A stretch of 64,000 nt of DNA. Source: Hyphomonas neptunium ATCC 15444 (GTDB taxonomy: Bacteria; Pseudomonadota; Alphaproteobacteria; Caulobacterales; Hyphomonadaceae). The stretch lies in NCBI RefSeq assembly GCF_000013025.1, contig NC_008358.1, forward strand, positions 2,666,001-2,730,000, in the 5' to 3' direction. Each line of letters opens with the position of its first letter. Position 1 is the stretch's first letter. The notes beneath the pieces are model-generated. The model ran no database searches. It was not told where the DNA came from and saw only the letters and a list, made by a program, of their open reading frames with translations. Shown here piece after piece: positions 18,423-27,494 of this stretch. The position numbers were made by a program, and so were the translations under genes.

Positions 18423-19088
18423 TCAGTGAGAATTCAAGTACGGAGCATGACTTGCTTGAAATCGCCACAAGACCGCGTCCACAACATCTTCGGTATCGCC
18501 AGACTCGGTGGAGATGTCTCGACAAAGTAACATTGGACAATCGTATCCCAATTGTTTGGCTAATCGAACCAGGTGACGATCTGGCTTCGAAACTGCGAAC
18601 CCCAAATTCTTAGCTAGATGCATTACAGTTATGGGCCCGATAAAGGGGAGTTTCTGCAAGTTTTCAATTGGAGTCTTTCGGACGCGTTCCCAGTATGCAG
18701 CAAACCCCTCCGCCGACACCAGCGTAGCAACATCAGCTATTGCGGTCAGTTTCTGAACGTTCCGGAAAGCGTTCGCACTAAGCCGGATTGCGTTCTCTCT
18801 ATCCGTTGCAATCAACTCGGCGCAACGCCAATCGAAAAAACAGAGTGATACGTATGGGAATAACTTCCTCACAACCGTCTCACGAAAGCCTGAATTCAAA
18901 ATGACCCAGGCCGTTTCGCACAGAAAGGTGCGCTCGCTGACGTGTTCCGGAAAAATGGACTTCTGGTGCAGTATTTCATGTGCCCACGGACCATCCATCA
19001 CGGACAATTTCGCAGTATTATAGTAGGTTAGTGAGCTCTTCTGCATGCTAGGATATATCTCCATTAAGGAGTTCGCGATTGTGTGCAA
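18423..19088 (-). CDS. cap11: Type IV CBASS OGG-like DNA glycosylase
   Basis: 221 residues. An HhH-GPD signature lies at about 145-175: LQKLPFIGPITVMHLAKNLG is the hairpin motif and Asp170 in SKPDRHL is the expected catalytic acid. Family members excise 8-oxoguanine; in type IV CBASS an OGG-like gene is a regular accessory with unsettled function. It is the last gene of a five-gene operon and overlaps the effector gene by up to 41 bases; starting at Met9 (19064) would shorten this to 17. The gene ends next to IS3 debris, but the reading frame looks complete. Family call is confident from the combination of neighbours. Confidence 0.85.
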   Translation of the reverse strand: MHTIANSLMEIYPSMQKSSLTYYNTAKLSVMDGPWAHEILHQKSIFPEHVSERTFLCETAWVILNSGFRETVVRKLFPYVSLCFFDWRCAELIATDRENAIRLSANAFRNVQKLTAIADVATLVSAEGFAAYWERVRKTPIENLQKLPFIGPITVMHLAKNLGFAVSKPDRHLVRLAKQLGYDCPMLLCRDISTESGDTEDVVDAVLWRFQASHAPYLNSH

Positions 19089-19647
19089 AGCGCAGCCGAA
19101 CTTTCATCAGCATTATGTTGGCAAATGGATTTTTATCCAACGCCTTGCTTAAAGCTACTTTGCGCAGATGCTTTTGTTTTTGCTTTAGGAATTCCGGCTC
19201 TGAGATCTCGATAGAGTTTTGACCAGCTCGAGCATAATCCGCTTTGATATTGTCGTAGTCCTTTTGTGACGCGCCTCCCTGTTTCGCCATTGCATGCGCG
19301 GCGCTGGTCTTTACCGCAGAGAACTGACGCAAGCCAGATCGATGTGCTTCGGCCCGTCCCTTCAAGTTTAAGGGTAGATGAATCAGGGATAAGAGACCGG
19401 TAAAGAACGCGAGCACTCCCAACCAAATCCTAGGCTCGATTCCTTTCGGCGAAAGAGAAGTGTTGGTCACAGGGTCGATGAAAGCAAGCGCCACTCCCCA
19501 AAGAGAGAGCGTGAATGTAAGTACATCAAGACCCGTGGCGTAACGTGAATATCGCTGAGATAAACTTGCGTGCGCAGAACACATCTGATCTGCAAGCCGC
19601 TTGATCGACGCGACATGGCGCTGCCAATGATTTTCATCCACTTCCAT
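19048..19647 (-). CDS. CBASS two-transmembrane effector (S-2TM/SLATT type)
   Basis: 199 residues. Two hydrophobic helices (about 40-58, GLDVLTFTLSLWGVALAF; about 76-94, WLGVLAFFTGLLSLIHLPL) lie between a cytoplasmic N-terminal helix and a long charged C-terminal helical region rich in Lys. This is the layout of SMODS/SLATT-associated 2TM effectors, which are thought to open pores in the inner membrane when the cyclic oligonucleotide is made, killing the infected cell. It sits six bases behind the CD-NTase and overlaps the OGG-like gene. Confidence 0.82.
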   Translation of the reverse strand: MEVDENHWQRHVASIKRLADQMCSAHASLSQRYSRYATGLDVLTFTLSLWGVALAFIDPVTNTSLSPKGIEPRIWLGVLAFFTGLLSLIHLPLNLKGRAEAHRSGLRQFSAVKTSAAHAMAKQGGASQKDYDNIKADYARAGQNSIEISEPEFLKQKQKHLRKVALSKALDKNPFANIMLMKVRLRFAHNRELLNGDIS

Positions 19648-19653
19648 TTTTTG

Positions 19654-20586
19654 TTACTCAAAAACCATGCGCCATTGTTGAACGCTTCGTGTAGCCTCTG
19701 CAACGTCAAAGCGTTTTGAAATTCGATCAAGCAACAACTCAGAGTCCCTGCGCATCGGGCTGCCGCTCGGCCCTAGGTAATCGTCTACATGCCGAGATTG
19801 TCCTGTGCTGTCAGCAATGGGTTGCGCGACCAGACCTTTTGCTTGTCGAAAAAAGTGAGGGAGCATTTCTTTTGTCGTGTGAACGCCGCGATAATTCTTG
19901 AAAACTTCTATCGCTAAGCTTTCGATATGGTAGCCGGAAAGTCGATTGTCGGACGGGAGTCCCGCGATGACAGATTTCGCCAACTTTATCGTTGGCACTA
20001 GCTTTGAGCCACATAGGTTGTTTAGGTGGGACAGTGTTTCTTGGAACTTTTTTGGTTTGACCACATTCGACCATTCTTCCGTTCGAGATGAAGGAATTCT
20101 CAGTCCCGTTGAAGTTCGAATGGCAGGCAGAAGTTGCAGTTCCATGCCATCGTTAAACCGCATTGTGACCGCCATTTTTCCCACAGAAACCTCTGCATCA
20201 GGATTTTCTTTTCCGAGGACAGAAGCAAATTGAGCAAGCACACTTTCCGGCTTCGTTCCTTCAAATTGGGTGCCATTCACGACCACAAGAGCGTCCACGT
20301 CGCTGAGGCCATCAACGTAGGTATGCTTGGCAACTGAGCCGCCCATCAATGACGTAAAAGATTCTTCAAATGCGTCATCCAAAGACAACAGTACACTGTC
20401 GATACGTTCTCTTGCCAACTTTGCATCGCGACTATTCGCGTCAGCAAGCAATTCGTTCAACAACGAGGCCACTTCGACATTATACGCCGCCGTCGTGGGG
20501 TCATTACCCTGGTGCTCTCGAAGCTCTTCCGCAAATTCTCTGGGTGTTCGGGTGCCCGAGAAGAATGACCCACCGCCGCCTCCCAT
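19654..20586 (-). CDS. CBASS CD-NTase (cyclic oligonucleotide synthase)
   Basis: 310 residues. Nucleotidyltransferase motif: GGS at 82-84 and SDVDALVVV with Asp96 and Asp98; the third acidic residue appears to be Glu149 in GMELQLLPAI, where Asp is commoner. A helical C-terminal domain follows. Members make cyclic di- or trinucleotide signals on phage infection. The N-terminus is Met followed by five glycines (MGGGGGSFF). In type IV CBASS the QueC-like partner is reported, as I recall, to attach a deazaguanine to the N-terminal glycine of the CD-NTase, and this terminus fits that substrate. The ATG is directly adjacent to the TGT-like gene's TAA, and the gene is central in the operon. Confidence 0.93.
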   Translation of the reverse strand: MGGGGGSFFSGTRTPREFAEELREHQGNDPTTAAYNVEVASLLNELLADANSRDAKLARERIDSVLLSLDDAFEESFTSLMGGSVAKHTYVDGLSDVDALVVVNGTQFEGTKPESVLAQFASVLGKENPDAEVSVGKMAVTMRFNDGMELQLLPAIRTSTGLRIPSSRTEEWSNVVKPKKFQETLSHLNNLCGSKLVPTIKLAKSVIAGLPSDNRLSGYHIESLAIEVFKNYRGVHTTKEMLPHFFRQAKGLVAQPIADSTGQSRHVDDYLGPSGSPMRRDSELLLDRISKRFDVAEATRSVQQWRMVFE

Positions 20587-21591
20587 TTAAATCCCCAATC
20601 TTGCTTGCATTGAATCATAGGCTTTCATGATCAATTCAGAGTGCGGAAGGCCGGCAACCGATTGGCTTGCAATTGCCGCCCGCATCTTCGACTGGATCTC
20701 TTGCAGCCGATTGTAGTTGTGAACGTGCATTTTTGACTCGGCTCTATCTGCGGGCTCCTCAAATCGGTTCTCGATAATCGGATGGTGCCTTCGATAAACG
20801 GTGGAATCCATATGATAGTAATGACGAAGCCAAGTCAGGCCGTCGAAAATATCTGCACCAGCTAAAAAGTATGCTTGGGTGAGCAACGTATCCAAGCTGC
20901 CAAACACATGAATAGGTGCATCGCCCCCGATATCGTCCAGACATTGACGCAGTTTTGCGATGAAAACCATTCGGTCAGTCAAGCTGCGACCCGCCTCGTC
21001 TTCCGTCACCCCTATCGCGTCAAAGACTGCAATGGATTTAGCGTGACCCTTGATGGAATCAATATCCAGCTGGGTTTGCCCAGCACGTTCTGGCTTCATC
21101 AAAAATATAATTGAATCGTCTGGGTACCGATCTTTGAACTCGAGCGCGCGAGCTATCTGGATCTCCATGCTCGTTCGCAACGCTGGATGATCATAAGTTA
21201 CTAAAGCCTTCGGCGCAGCAGATTCAAACTTGGAAAGTGCCTCGTGGAGATGCTCAATTGTCCAAGGATTCGGTCGATGGTGCTGCGATGGTGTCTCTGA
21301 GAACTCTGGCTCACAATTCGCTTCGTAACCACCGCTATCGATGATGAGCAATGGTACAGAATTGAAACTCGGAAACTGTTTATCGCTCTCTACAAGGTCA
21401 AAGTAGATGTCGTAAGCGCTGATCAGAGTCGGCGAATAGATGTACTCTTGCATTAGTGACATCGTACTTAGGTGGTGTTTGAAGCCTTTCGAGGAGAACG
21501 ACGGAATCAATATAGGCGTCGTTTCGCTTGAACTGGACGTGCGAAACTTCCGGTGTTTTAGCGTAGGCCGAGTTTTGTTCGGTCTTGGCAT
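20587..21591 (-). CDS. cap10: Type IV CBASS TGT-like protein
   Basis: 334 residues from the ATG at 21591 (MPRPNK); an in-frame ATG at 21609 would add six residues. It is a TIM-barrel related to tRNA-guanine transglycosylase. Landmarks are PILIPSFSSKGF, LLIIDSGGYE (the substrate-side acid of the family), and GSLDTLLTQAYFLAGADIFDGLTWLRH near the barrel end. I do not see the Cys zinc cluster that anchors true TGTs, suggesting it does not act on tRNA. It overlaps the end of the QueC-like gene by 34 bases and directly adjoins the CD-NTase. In type IV CBASS this protein accompanies QueC; its exact role is not clear to me. Confidence 0.87.
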   Translation of the reverse strand: MPRPNKTRPTLKHRKFRTSSSSETTPILIPSFSSKGFKHHLSTMSLMQEYIYSPTLISAYDIYFDLVESDKQFPSFNSVPLLIIDSGGYEANCEPEFSETPSQHHRPNPWTIEHLHEALSKFESAAPKALVTYDHPALRTSMEIQIARALEFKDRYPDDSIIFLMKPERAGQTQLDIDSIKGHAKSIAVFDAIGVTEDEAGRSLTDRMVFIAKLRQCLDDIGGDAPIHVFGSLDTLLTQAYFLAGADIFDGLTWLRHYYHMDSTVYRRHHPIIENRFEEPADRAESKMHVHNYNRLQEIQSKMRAAIASQSVAGLPHSELIMKAYDSMQARLGI

Positions 21592-22124
21592 GAGGCACAT
21601 ATCCCACAAGGCTCTTTGCTGCCGGATTCGCAGCTGTAAGTTAATGAAGCCTCAACTTTAGATCGTTGCAAGTAGCTGAACACTTCGGATTTCGACGCAT
21701 TTACAAACGGGGCGCTGATGCGCACTAGCCCGTTGGTTGATTCGGCCAACATATTGTCCATCCGCGTTATAAACGTGGATGAACAATCGTAGTATGTAGT
21801 TCCCGCGTGAACTCCAATTGCTATCACTCCTTTTTTGATGCCGGATGCAAAAACAGCCGACCAAATAAGGAGGGCATTGCGCCCGACAATTTCACCGGGG
21901 CCAGTGATGCGGTCAGTTGAAAACGATGTTTTGAGGAGTGGGATACCCAACGCAGCGCATACTTTTTCTGCTGAGGCAAACTCTTCTATCGCGGCTGGAT
22001 GACCGTAATCGACAAAAACTCCTGTTGTAGATCCGCCATTGTTTGCATACATCGCTGCGCAAGCCGCAGAATCTATTCCACCGCTGACAAGCACTACAGT
22101 TTCAATCGAATCGTCTGCTGTCAT
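21558..22124 (-). CDS. cap9: Type IV CBASS QueC-like enzyme
   Basis: 188 residues, shorter than housekeeping QueC (about 220-230). The PP-loop SGGIDS at 14-19 binds ATP, and four cysteines near the C-terminus (165, 173, 176, 179 in CGICASC) form the zinc site of the QueC fold. QueC turns 7-carboxy-7-deazaguanine into preQ0. In type IV CBASS the homologue is reported, from memory, to conjugate a deazaguanine to the CD-NTase N-terminus. No queuosine genes other than this and the TGT-like gene are in the window, so it depends on host deazapurine supply. It is the first gene of the CBASS operon. Confidence 0.9.
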   Translation of the reverse strand: MTADDSIETVVLVSGGIDSAACAAMYANNGGSTTGVFVDYGHPAAIEEFASAEKVCAALGIPLLKTSFSTDRITGPGEIVGRNALLIWSAVFASGIKKGVIAIGVHAGTTYYDCSSTFITRMDNMLAESTNGLVRISAPFVNASKSEVFSYLQRSKVEASLTYSCESGSKEPCGICASCQDRTKLGLR

Positions 22125-22724
22125 TCAGTCTAAGTATCAGGAACGAAGGACATGAACAGTCTGATCCTTCGGATTGGACTGGGAAGTCCGACAGGATTGT
22201 GCTTGAGAGCGAAAGAAATCTTGCACCTAGCGCTATCTTGGCCTCGCCTATGCGAGATTGTTCGGCCTCGCGTGCCGCAACGCCTTGAACCCTTTAGGGA
22301 TAACAGTCGCGCTTAGGTGACCTTGCCATTATGATCCGCGCAACGTGAACAAAACGGTTGGCAGCACATGCTGATTCGGCGGCTCATTAGGATGGTCTGG
22401 CTTTCTGCAGGCGGGCCGATAAGTGATAGCGCCTCTCTTTGCGCACGTTGAGCTCACGTTCGAGGCGCTCAAAGACGGGCTAGGTCTGCTCAGGCAAGTC
22501 TCGATCTCCTGTTCAGTAACCTGCTGGCCCTTGTCAATGAGCGCGACTTTCGTGTCCTTAGAGCTTGTTATTTCAGGCCGGGGCTTTCGCCCGGTTGGCA
22601 AATATCACTCTTAATCATTGCCAGTTAAGCTACATGATCATCGCTGATGATGACCCAGCCCCCTGATCCGGGCCGTTTAATTGAAGACTCTGTTCGCTGG
22701 TTGGTGCTGACCCCGAATTTGGTC
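22125..22724. other. Region upstream of CBASS with no intact gene
   Basis: About 600 bases. The first ~100 must hold the CBASS promoter, but no clear box pair is seen. A minus-strand frame at 22329-22601 (motif VTEQEIETC) is not recognised and may be transposon debris. The remainder reads as decayed insertion-sequence flanks. Confidence 0.35.
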
Positions 22725-22865
22725 CGGCCTTCATGCGACTTTTCGGGCTGGTTCAAGTAGGGCCGCAAAGGCGCTTGGCGTCAAGTTTCCAAGCGCCGAA
22801 TGCGGCCGGTTTTGGTTGTAATCATCTCGCCATTCATTCAGCCGGCTTCGGGCGTAGGCCATTGC
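22725..22865 (-). pseudogene. IS3-family transposase fragment (OrfB C-terminus)
   Basis: The minus strand reads AYARSRLNEWRDDYNQNRPH followed by SALGNLTPSAFAALLE and a stop, the standard C-terminal end of an IS3 OrfB. Nothing upstream of it in frame survives. It belongs to a different IS3 subgroup from the fragments at 17.6-18.4 kb. Confidence 0.8.
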
Positions 22866-23039
22866 CCAACAAAGCGATATCGCCAACCATTGCCAGGACC
22901 TCTCACGTCAAGTCACGACCACACAAAGCATCCTGAACCGTCTGCTATCACTCGGGGCATCGGAGACGAAACCGGGGCTCCATCTCTAATTCGGTCCCTC
23001 AAGAAAGCGTATCGAGATGGGAGTACCGACCCCGCTTCC

Positions 23040-23141
23040 GGCTGCGCCAGCGTATCATAGCGAGGTCCATCTACTTCGCGCCCGATCAGTTCGCTTGCGG
23101 ACGAAGGTTCCGAAGCCTGAACGTTGTCGATGACATCACCG
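23040..23141 (+). pseudogene. IS3-family transposase fragment (catalytic core piece)
   Basis: The plus strand gives APDQFACGRRFRSLNVVDDIT, the block around the second catalytic Asp of IS3 OrfB. It breaks off just before the hsdR stop at 23150, on the strand opposite to the OrfB C-terminal fragment 200 bases away. The pair is another rearranged IS3 copy bounding the CBASS and restriction modules. Confidence 0.7.
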
Positions 23142-23149
23142 ACTTAGGC

Positions 23150-26100
23150 TTATGCCGCCGCCCGCCTTCCAACCTCGGTCAGGAGATGCACAATCAGCTG
23201 CACGTCATTTTGCGCAAAGATTCCACTGATCCCTTGATCATCAAAATCTGTGAATGGACTTTCATAGAGGCGACGCGGATCCATAGCGCCCCGCTCGGTA
23301 AGATGCTCGATGATCAGGTTCACAAATTCAATCTGGTTTGCATTCAAGTTTCGATTAGCGAGAAACTCTGAAAATGCAGCTTTAGCGGCTTCACGCTCCA
23401 GACCAACTAGCGAACGAACGAAGAGACCGAGTCCACCGAAAGCGCGAACCTCTTCCAGGTCGCTGTCCGTTGCACCAGCTTGCTCCACTAGGATGCGTTC
23501 CAATTCACTCAAATCCTGCTGCGTTAGCTGTTCATTTCGTCTAAGCTTCTGAACAGAAATATGGTCGAGATGGCGCCTGAGAAATTCTTGGACCTTCATC
23601 TGGAAGCGGGCTTTGTCTGTCCCAATGCTAGCGCTCGGGATAGTGACAATCGTCGCCTCGCCTATCTCGTCGGAAAAATCTGTGTATACGAGAACGCGAT
23701 CTTCCCCTTCAATGAGCTTGATAAGATCGCGCAGTCGGCGGCGCATCTGCTCTAGAGACCAAGCGTCCATATCCTGCCAGAAGTCATCAGTTTGCGCTTC
23801 CAAGATCAATGTCATGACAGCGGCAACCATTGGCACGTTACCCAATGCCTCAAGCTTGGCGGCAATCGCCATCACCTTCTCTTTGCATCGCGCGAAGCTG
23901 GCTTTTCCGCACAACAAGGCGAGCTGACCGTTTAAGACGAGCATATCGAACTGTTTGGCTGCCACATCGTCATCAATAAGAGCTGTGGGCAGCCCAGCGA
24001 TCTCATTGATTAGAGTTTCACGATCGTCGGCAGATAGGTCTATCCAAGCCTCGGGCTGTTGGAACGTCTCAACCGCGCGCCGCTTGGCGCGCACGAGAAA
24101 ATTCTCAAGGCTCATACTTGTCACTTCGTCCAGAAGGCGACGACGAGTGTCTGTGTCGAGTTTATCGAGCCCATCGCCACGCTCGTCTTGCGGCAAACCC
24201 TGGAGAGCGCTTGCGATCTCTACACGTGTCGCAAAAAGCCTTTGGCTGAGAGAGCGTCCAAGTGCGCCTTCCGTCACCTTAGGGTTCTGGTTGAAGAATT
24301 CGAAGTTCTGACAGAAATCGAAAATGTAGAACTCTGACTTGTGCTGTCCTGGACCAAAGAGATCGGGACTCAATCGCGTTCCGCGCCCAATCATCTGCCA
24401 GAACTTGGTCTTTGAACGAACGATCTTGAAAAAAACGAGGTTGACCACTTCCGGTACGTCAATACCAGTATCCAGCATGTCCACTGAGATGGCGATATGC
24501 GGCGCGCGTTCTGGCACCGAAAAGTCATCGATTAACGACTGCGCATATTCTGTCTGATAATCGACAACGCGGGCAAAATGGCCCTTCAGATGCGGATAGT
24601 TTGCATCGAACCGCTCGCAGATGAACTTGGCATGCTCATGGTTCTTCGCAAAGATGATCGTCTTACCCAGCCGATCGCCGCTCGCGACCTTTAGGCCGTA
24701 GGTCATTAGATGCTTGAGCACCTTGTCGACCGTGTCAGTGTTAAAGAGCCATTTATTGACCGCGTTCGCATCGACATCGCCAGGGGGAAGCTTGCCCTCC
24801 CATTCCAGCGCGTCCCACTTCGTCTTTTCCTCATCGGAGAGGTCGTCATACTTGATGCCCTCCCGCACGAAACGCAACGGGACAGAAATCGCGCGCGGTG
24901 GCACCAGAAAGCGATCGGCAACGGCCTGATCCAGATCGTATGAGTCAGTCGGAACACCGCGCTCCAGCTCGAAGAGTGAGTAGGTATCGCGATCGATTTC
25001 GTCGCGCGGCGTGGCTGTGAGACCGACAAGCAAGCTGTCGAAATAGTCAAAGATCGATCGATACTTCCGATAGATAGACCGGTGCGCCTCATCGATGACG
25101 ATCAGATCGAAATGGCCAGGGCCGAAACGACGCTGTCCGTTCTCCATCTCGTCAATGAGATTCATCATCGTGGGATAGGTCGAAAGACACACGCGGGCCG
25201 CGTGATGGTTGTTCTTCTGTGGATCGTGCGCCTGTATCAAGTTGGCGCTTGGCGCAGAAGGCAGGTGTTTTTTGAAATTATTGTGTGCTTGCCGGACGAG
25301 GGCAACGCGATCGGCGAGGAATAGCATGCGTTTGCACCAATTGGCGCGCATCAACTGATCGATCAGCGCGATAACCGTTCGGGTCTTGCCGCTGCCGGTT
25401 GCCATAACCAACAGCGCTTTGCGCTGATGATCTTTTTCGAACACTTCACCGACACGCCTGATGGCGCGGGTCTGGTAATAGCGCTCGACGATTTCGCCAT
25501 CGATGCTGGTCGTCGATAGCATGCGGCGAGCGGTCTTTCGCTGCCGCCACAGTTCCAGCTCGTCTTTCTTCAGAAACCCATGCACGGCGCGCGGCGGGTA
25601 GCGTTCATCATCCCAGAGCCAGTGCTCATATCCGTTCGTGTAAAATATCAGGGGGCGGATGCCAAACTGCTTCTCCAAGCAATCCGCGTAAAGCTTGGCC
25701 TGCTGCTGGCCGACGCGCGCATCTCGGCGAGTGCGCTTTGCTTCGATGACGGCGAGCGGTATACCGTCATCACCCCAGAGCACGTAATCGACAAACCCCT
25801 CCCCTTTTGTGTTGGGCATGCCGGTGACGGGAAACTCTCTGTCCCGCTTCTGATCGAGCGGCCAGCCCGCTTCGCGCAAGAGCAAGTCGATGAATGCGTC
25901 GCGGGTTTCCTCTTCATTGTAGTCATGGGTGTCTTGCGTCGCGGCATTGGCCTGTTTGATGGCGGCGATCTCGGCTTGAAGCCGTGCGATCTCCGCATCG
26001 CGTGCTCTTGCGTCTGCTTCGCTTTGGATGCGTGCAGATTCCGCATCCTCATGCGCCTTTGCGGTGCTCTCACGCTCCTTCGCTAGAGCTTGCAACTTGG

Positions 26101-26554
26101 CGAGGGTAGAGGCCTCGACTTGGACGGCTCGGGGCAACGCGTTCTGGTCGAAGGTCAGCCCTGCATCAGGCTTATTCCCGCGCGCATAGGTACGCACCAG
26201 CCAATAGCTGAAATGGAACAGTTCGCGCACGGAGATGATGGCGTTGCCGGGCGGTATGGTGCGTGTCTCGTGCGCAGCGGCGTTGCCGTAGTCCTTGATG
26301 ATGCGCGCTTTGGTGACGAGAGCGTTGCCAACCAAGGCCCGGAAAGTGCCTTCATGGATCAGTGCGGAGAGCGCGGTGTCGTAGGGAGAGCGAAGGTTGC
26401 GATCGTGGGCGTACATCCACTTGACCGCCGTCTCCAGTGCAAGGCGCGCATGGAAGCATGCCCCGCGCGCGTCTGTGGTCGCAGACATCTCCGCCTTCCT
26501 CGCTAAGGCGAAGACCTCGGGAAACTCGGTCTGGAGGAAGGCGAACTGGGTCAT
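23150..26554 (-). CDS. hsdR: Type I restriction enzyme subunit R
   Basis: 1134 residues. An N-terminal DUF4145-type helical domain (about 20-125, with KDYGNAAAHE) and a coiled-coil (about 150-205) precede the PD-(D/E)xK nuclease (FVDYVLWGDDGIPLAVIEAK, about 250-275). The SF2 motor follows: Walker A ATGSGKT, IVIDEAHRS, LTATP, and IGRGTRLSPD as motif VI. The C-terminal helical domain binds the methylase core. It translocates and cuts unmethylated DNA as an HsdR2M2S1 complex. It is the last gene of the operon and overlaps the HEPN-like gene by four bases. Confidence 0.95.
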   Translation of the reverse strand: MTQFAFLQTEFPEVFALARKAEMSATTDARGACFHARLALETAVKWMYAHDRNLRSPYDTALSALIHEGTFRALVGNALVTKARIIKDYGNAAAHETRTIPPGNAIISVRELFHFSYWLVRTYARGNKPDAGLTFDQNALPRAVQVEASTLAKLQALAKERESTAKAHEDAESARIQSEADARARDAEIARLQAEIAAIKQANAATQDTHDYNEEETRDAFIDLLLREAGWPLDQKRDREFPVTGMPNTKGEGFVDYVLWGDDGIPLAVIEAKRTRRDARVGQQQAKLYADCLEKQFGIRPLIFYTNGYEHWLWDDERYPPRAVHGFLKKDELELWRQRKTARRMLSTTSIDGEIVERYYQTRAIRRVGEVFEKDHQRKALLVMATGSGKTRTVIALIDQLMRANWCKRMLFLADRVALVRQAHNNFKKHLPSAPSANLIQAHDPQKNNHHAARVCLSTYPTMMNLIDEMENGQRRFGPGHFDLIVIDEAHRSIYRKYRSIFDYFDSLLVGLTATPRDEIDRDTYSLFELERGVPTDSYDLDQAVADRFLVPPRAISVPLRFVREGIKYDDLSDEEKTKWDALEWEGKLPPGDVDANAVNKWLFNTDTVDKVLKHLMTYGLKVASGDRLGKTIIFAKNHEHAKFICERFDANYPHLKGHFARVVDYQTEYAQSLIDDFSVPERAPHIAISVDMLDTGIDVPEVVNLVFFKIVRSKTKFWQMIGRGTRLSPDLFGPGQHKSEFYIFDFCQNFEFFNQNPKVTEGALGRSLSQRLFATRVEIASALQGLPQDERGDGLDKLDTDTRRRLLDEVTSMSLENFLVRAKRRAVETFQQPEAWIDLSADDRETLINEIAGLPTALIDDDVAAKQFDMLVLNGQLALLCGKASFARCKEKVMAIAAKLEALGNVPMVAAVMTLILEAQTDDFWQDMDAWSLEQMRRRLRDLIKLIEGEDRVLVYTDFSDEIGEATIVTIPSASIGTDKARFQMKVQEFLRRHLDHISVQKLRRNEQLTQQDLSELERILVEQAGATDSDLEEVRAFGGLGLFVRSLVGLEREAAKAAFSEFLANRNLNANQIEFVNLIIEHLTERGAMDPRRLYESPFTDFDDQGISGIFAQNDVQLIVHLLTEVGRRAAA

Positions 26555-27492
26555 GCGCCAACTCCATAGATCGCTTCATTACTCATGCGGTCAGTTAGGT
26601 AAGGCGTGATTCCGGCTAACATTACCGAAACAGCGATAAGGTCGCGTAGCTCAATCTCTCGGAGCTGTGTAGCATGAGTTCCAGCATGGCGAATGCCAGG
26701 ATACTGGTTTGCAAACCTATAAATGCTCTTGGCGGACTCTTTCAGACCTTCATGGGGCCAAGTCCCCACTTGATCGCAGATCGCACCGAGGGTGTTGCCG
26801 GTGACATTGGGCGCTATCTGACCAATAGCCTCCAGCAAATTGGCCTGCCGAGAAATGCAGGCCTTGATCCGGGCGGGCGTGACTCCCGATTTTAAGTCCC
26901 GGAAGGAATCCTCGAAGTCGCGCATGATTGCGTCCAAGTGCACATCGTTCGTCGTTGCGCCTTTGAGCTGACAGATCAGTTGGGTGAAAACACCCGACAG
27001 CGTCGGGTGCAGAGTGAACGGACGTCGCAAATCGTAACGTAGATTGTATTTTTCGATGAACGCCTCAACGAGGTTGACATAGCGATTTGAAAGCGCGTCG
27101 CCGCCAATGTCATTGAGCTTGGTGAAAGCCTTCTCCAGGGCAGTGACCGCATCCGCTTCCGTTCGCAGTGTAGCTTGAAGGCCCTCCCGCAACCAAGTCC
27201 GAGCGCTCTCGGGTTCGGCGGTCAATGCCTGCTCGTAGGCAAGACGTTCCCTGTTGTAGGCTTCCAGCGCTTCTCGGAAGGCCGTTGCCGCTGCAATCTC
27301 TTCGGAATCAGTCATGTTTCCGTCTGCGTCGAAAACCGTGGGCTCTGGCGGCGTCGCGGGTGGGCGAGGCCTTGATATCAGCGCAGCGTACATCTCGGAG
27401 AACAGCTCGACTGGGGCACCCCTAGTTTCGTAGAGCCGAACCCAGATATCACTCCACACATATGGCCAAGCTGATTTGAGGTCGCCTCGCAT
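26551..27492 (-). CDS. HEPN/Abi-C-like protein inside the type I R-M operon
   Basis: 313 residues, mostly helical, no signal peptide. The C-terminal region YPGIRHAGTHATQLREIEL resembles the Abi-C/HEPN family; RHAGTH is a perfect R-x4-H motif, the catalytic signature of HEPN RNases. The middle part has a coiled-coil-prone stretch (AATAFREALEAYNRERLAYE). It begins two bases after the hsdS stop region and overlaps hsdR by four bases, so it is co-translated with the restriction genes. An RNase that halts growth if restriction fails is the attractive reading; alternatively it may protect or regulate HsdR. Only the motif and context support this. Confidence 0.75.
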   Translation of the reverse strand: MRGDLKSAWPYVWSDIWVRLYETRGAPVELFSEMYAALISRPRPPATPPEPTVFDADGNMTDSEEIAAATAFREALEAYNRERLAYEQALTAEPESARTWLREGLQATLRTEADAVTALEKAFTKLNDIGGDALSNRYVNLVEAFIEKYNLRYDLRRPFTLHPTLSGVFTQLICQLKGATTNDVHLDAIMRDFEDSFRDLKSGVTPARIKACISRQANLLEAIGQIAPNVTGNTLGAICDQVGTWPHEGLKESAKSIYRFANQYPGIRHAGTHATQLREIELRDLIAVSVMLAGITPYLTDRMSNEAIYGVGA

Positions 27493-27494
27493 CG

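Noticed and set aside
23150-26554. HsdR DUF4145 domain as an active HEPN RNase
   Set aside because: The stretch KDYGNAAAHE lacks a clear R-x4-6-H motif, and this domain is common in HsdR proteins without known RNase activity.
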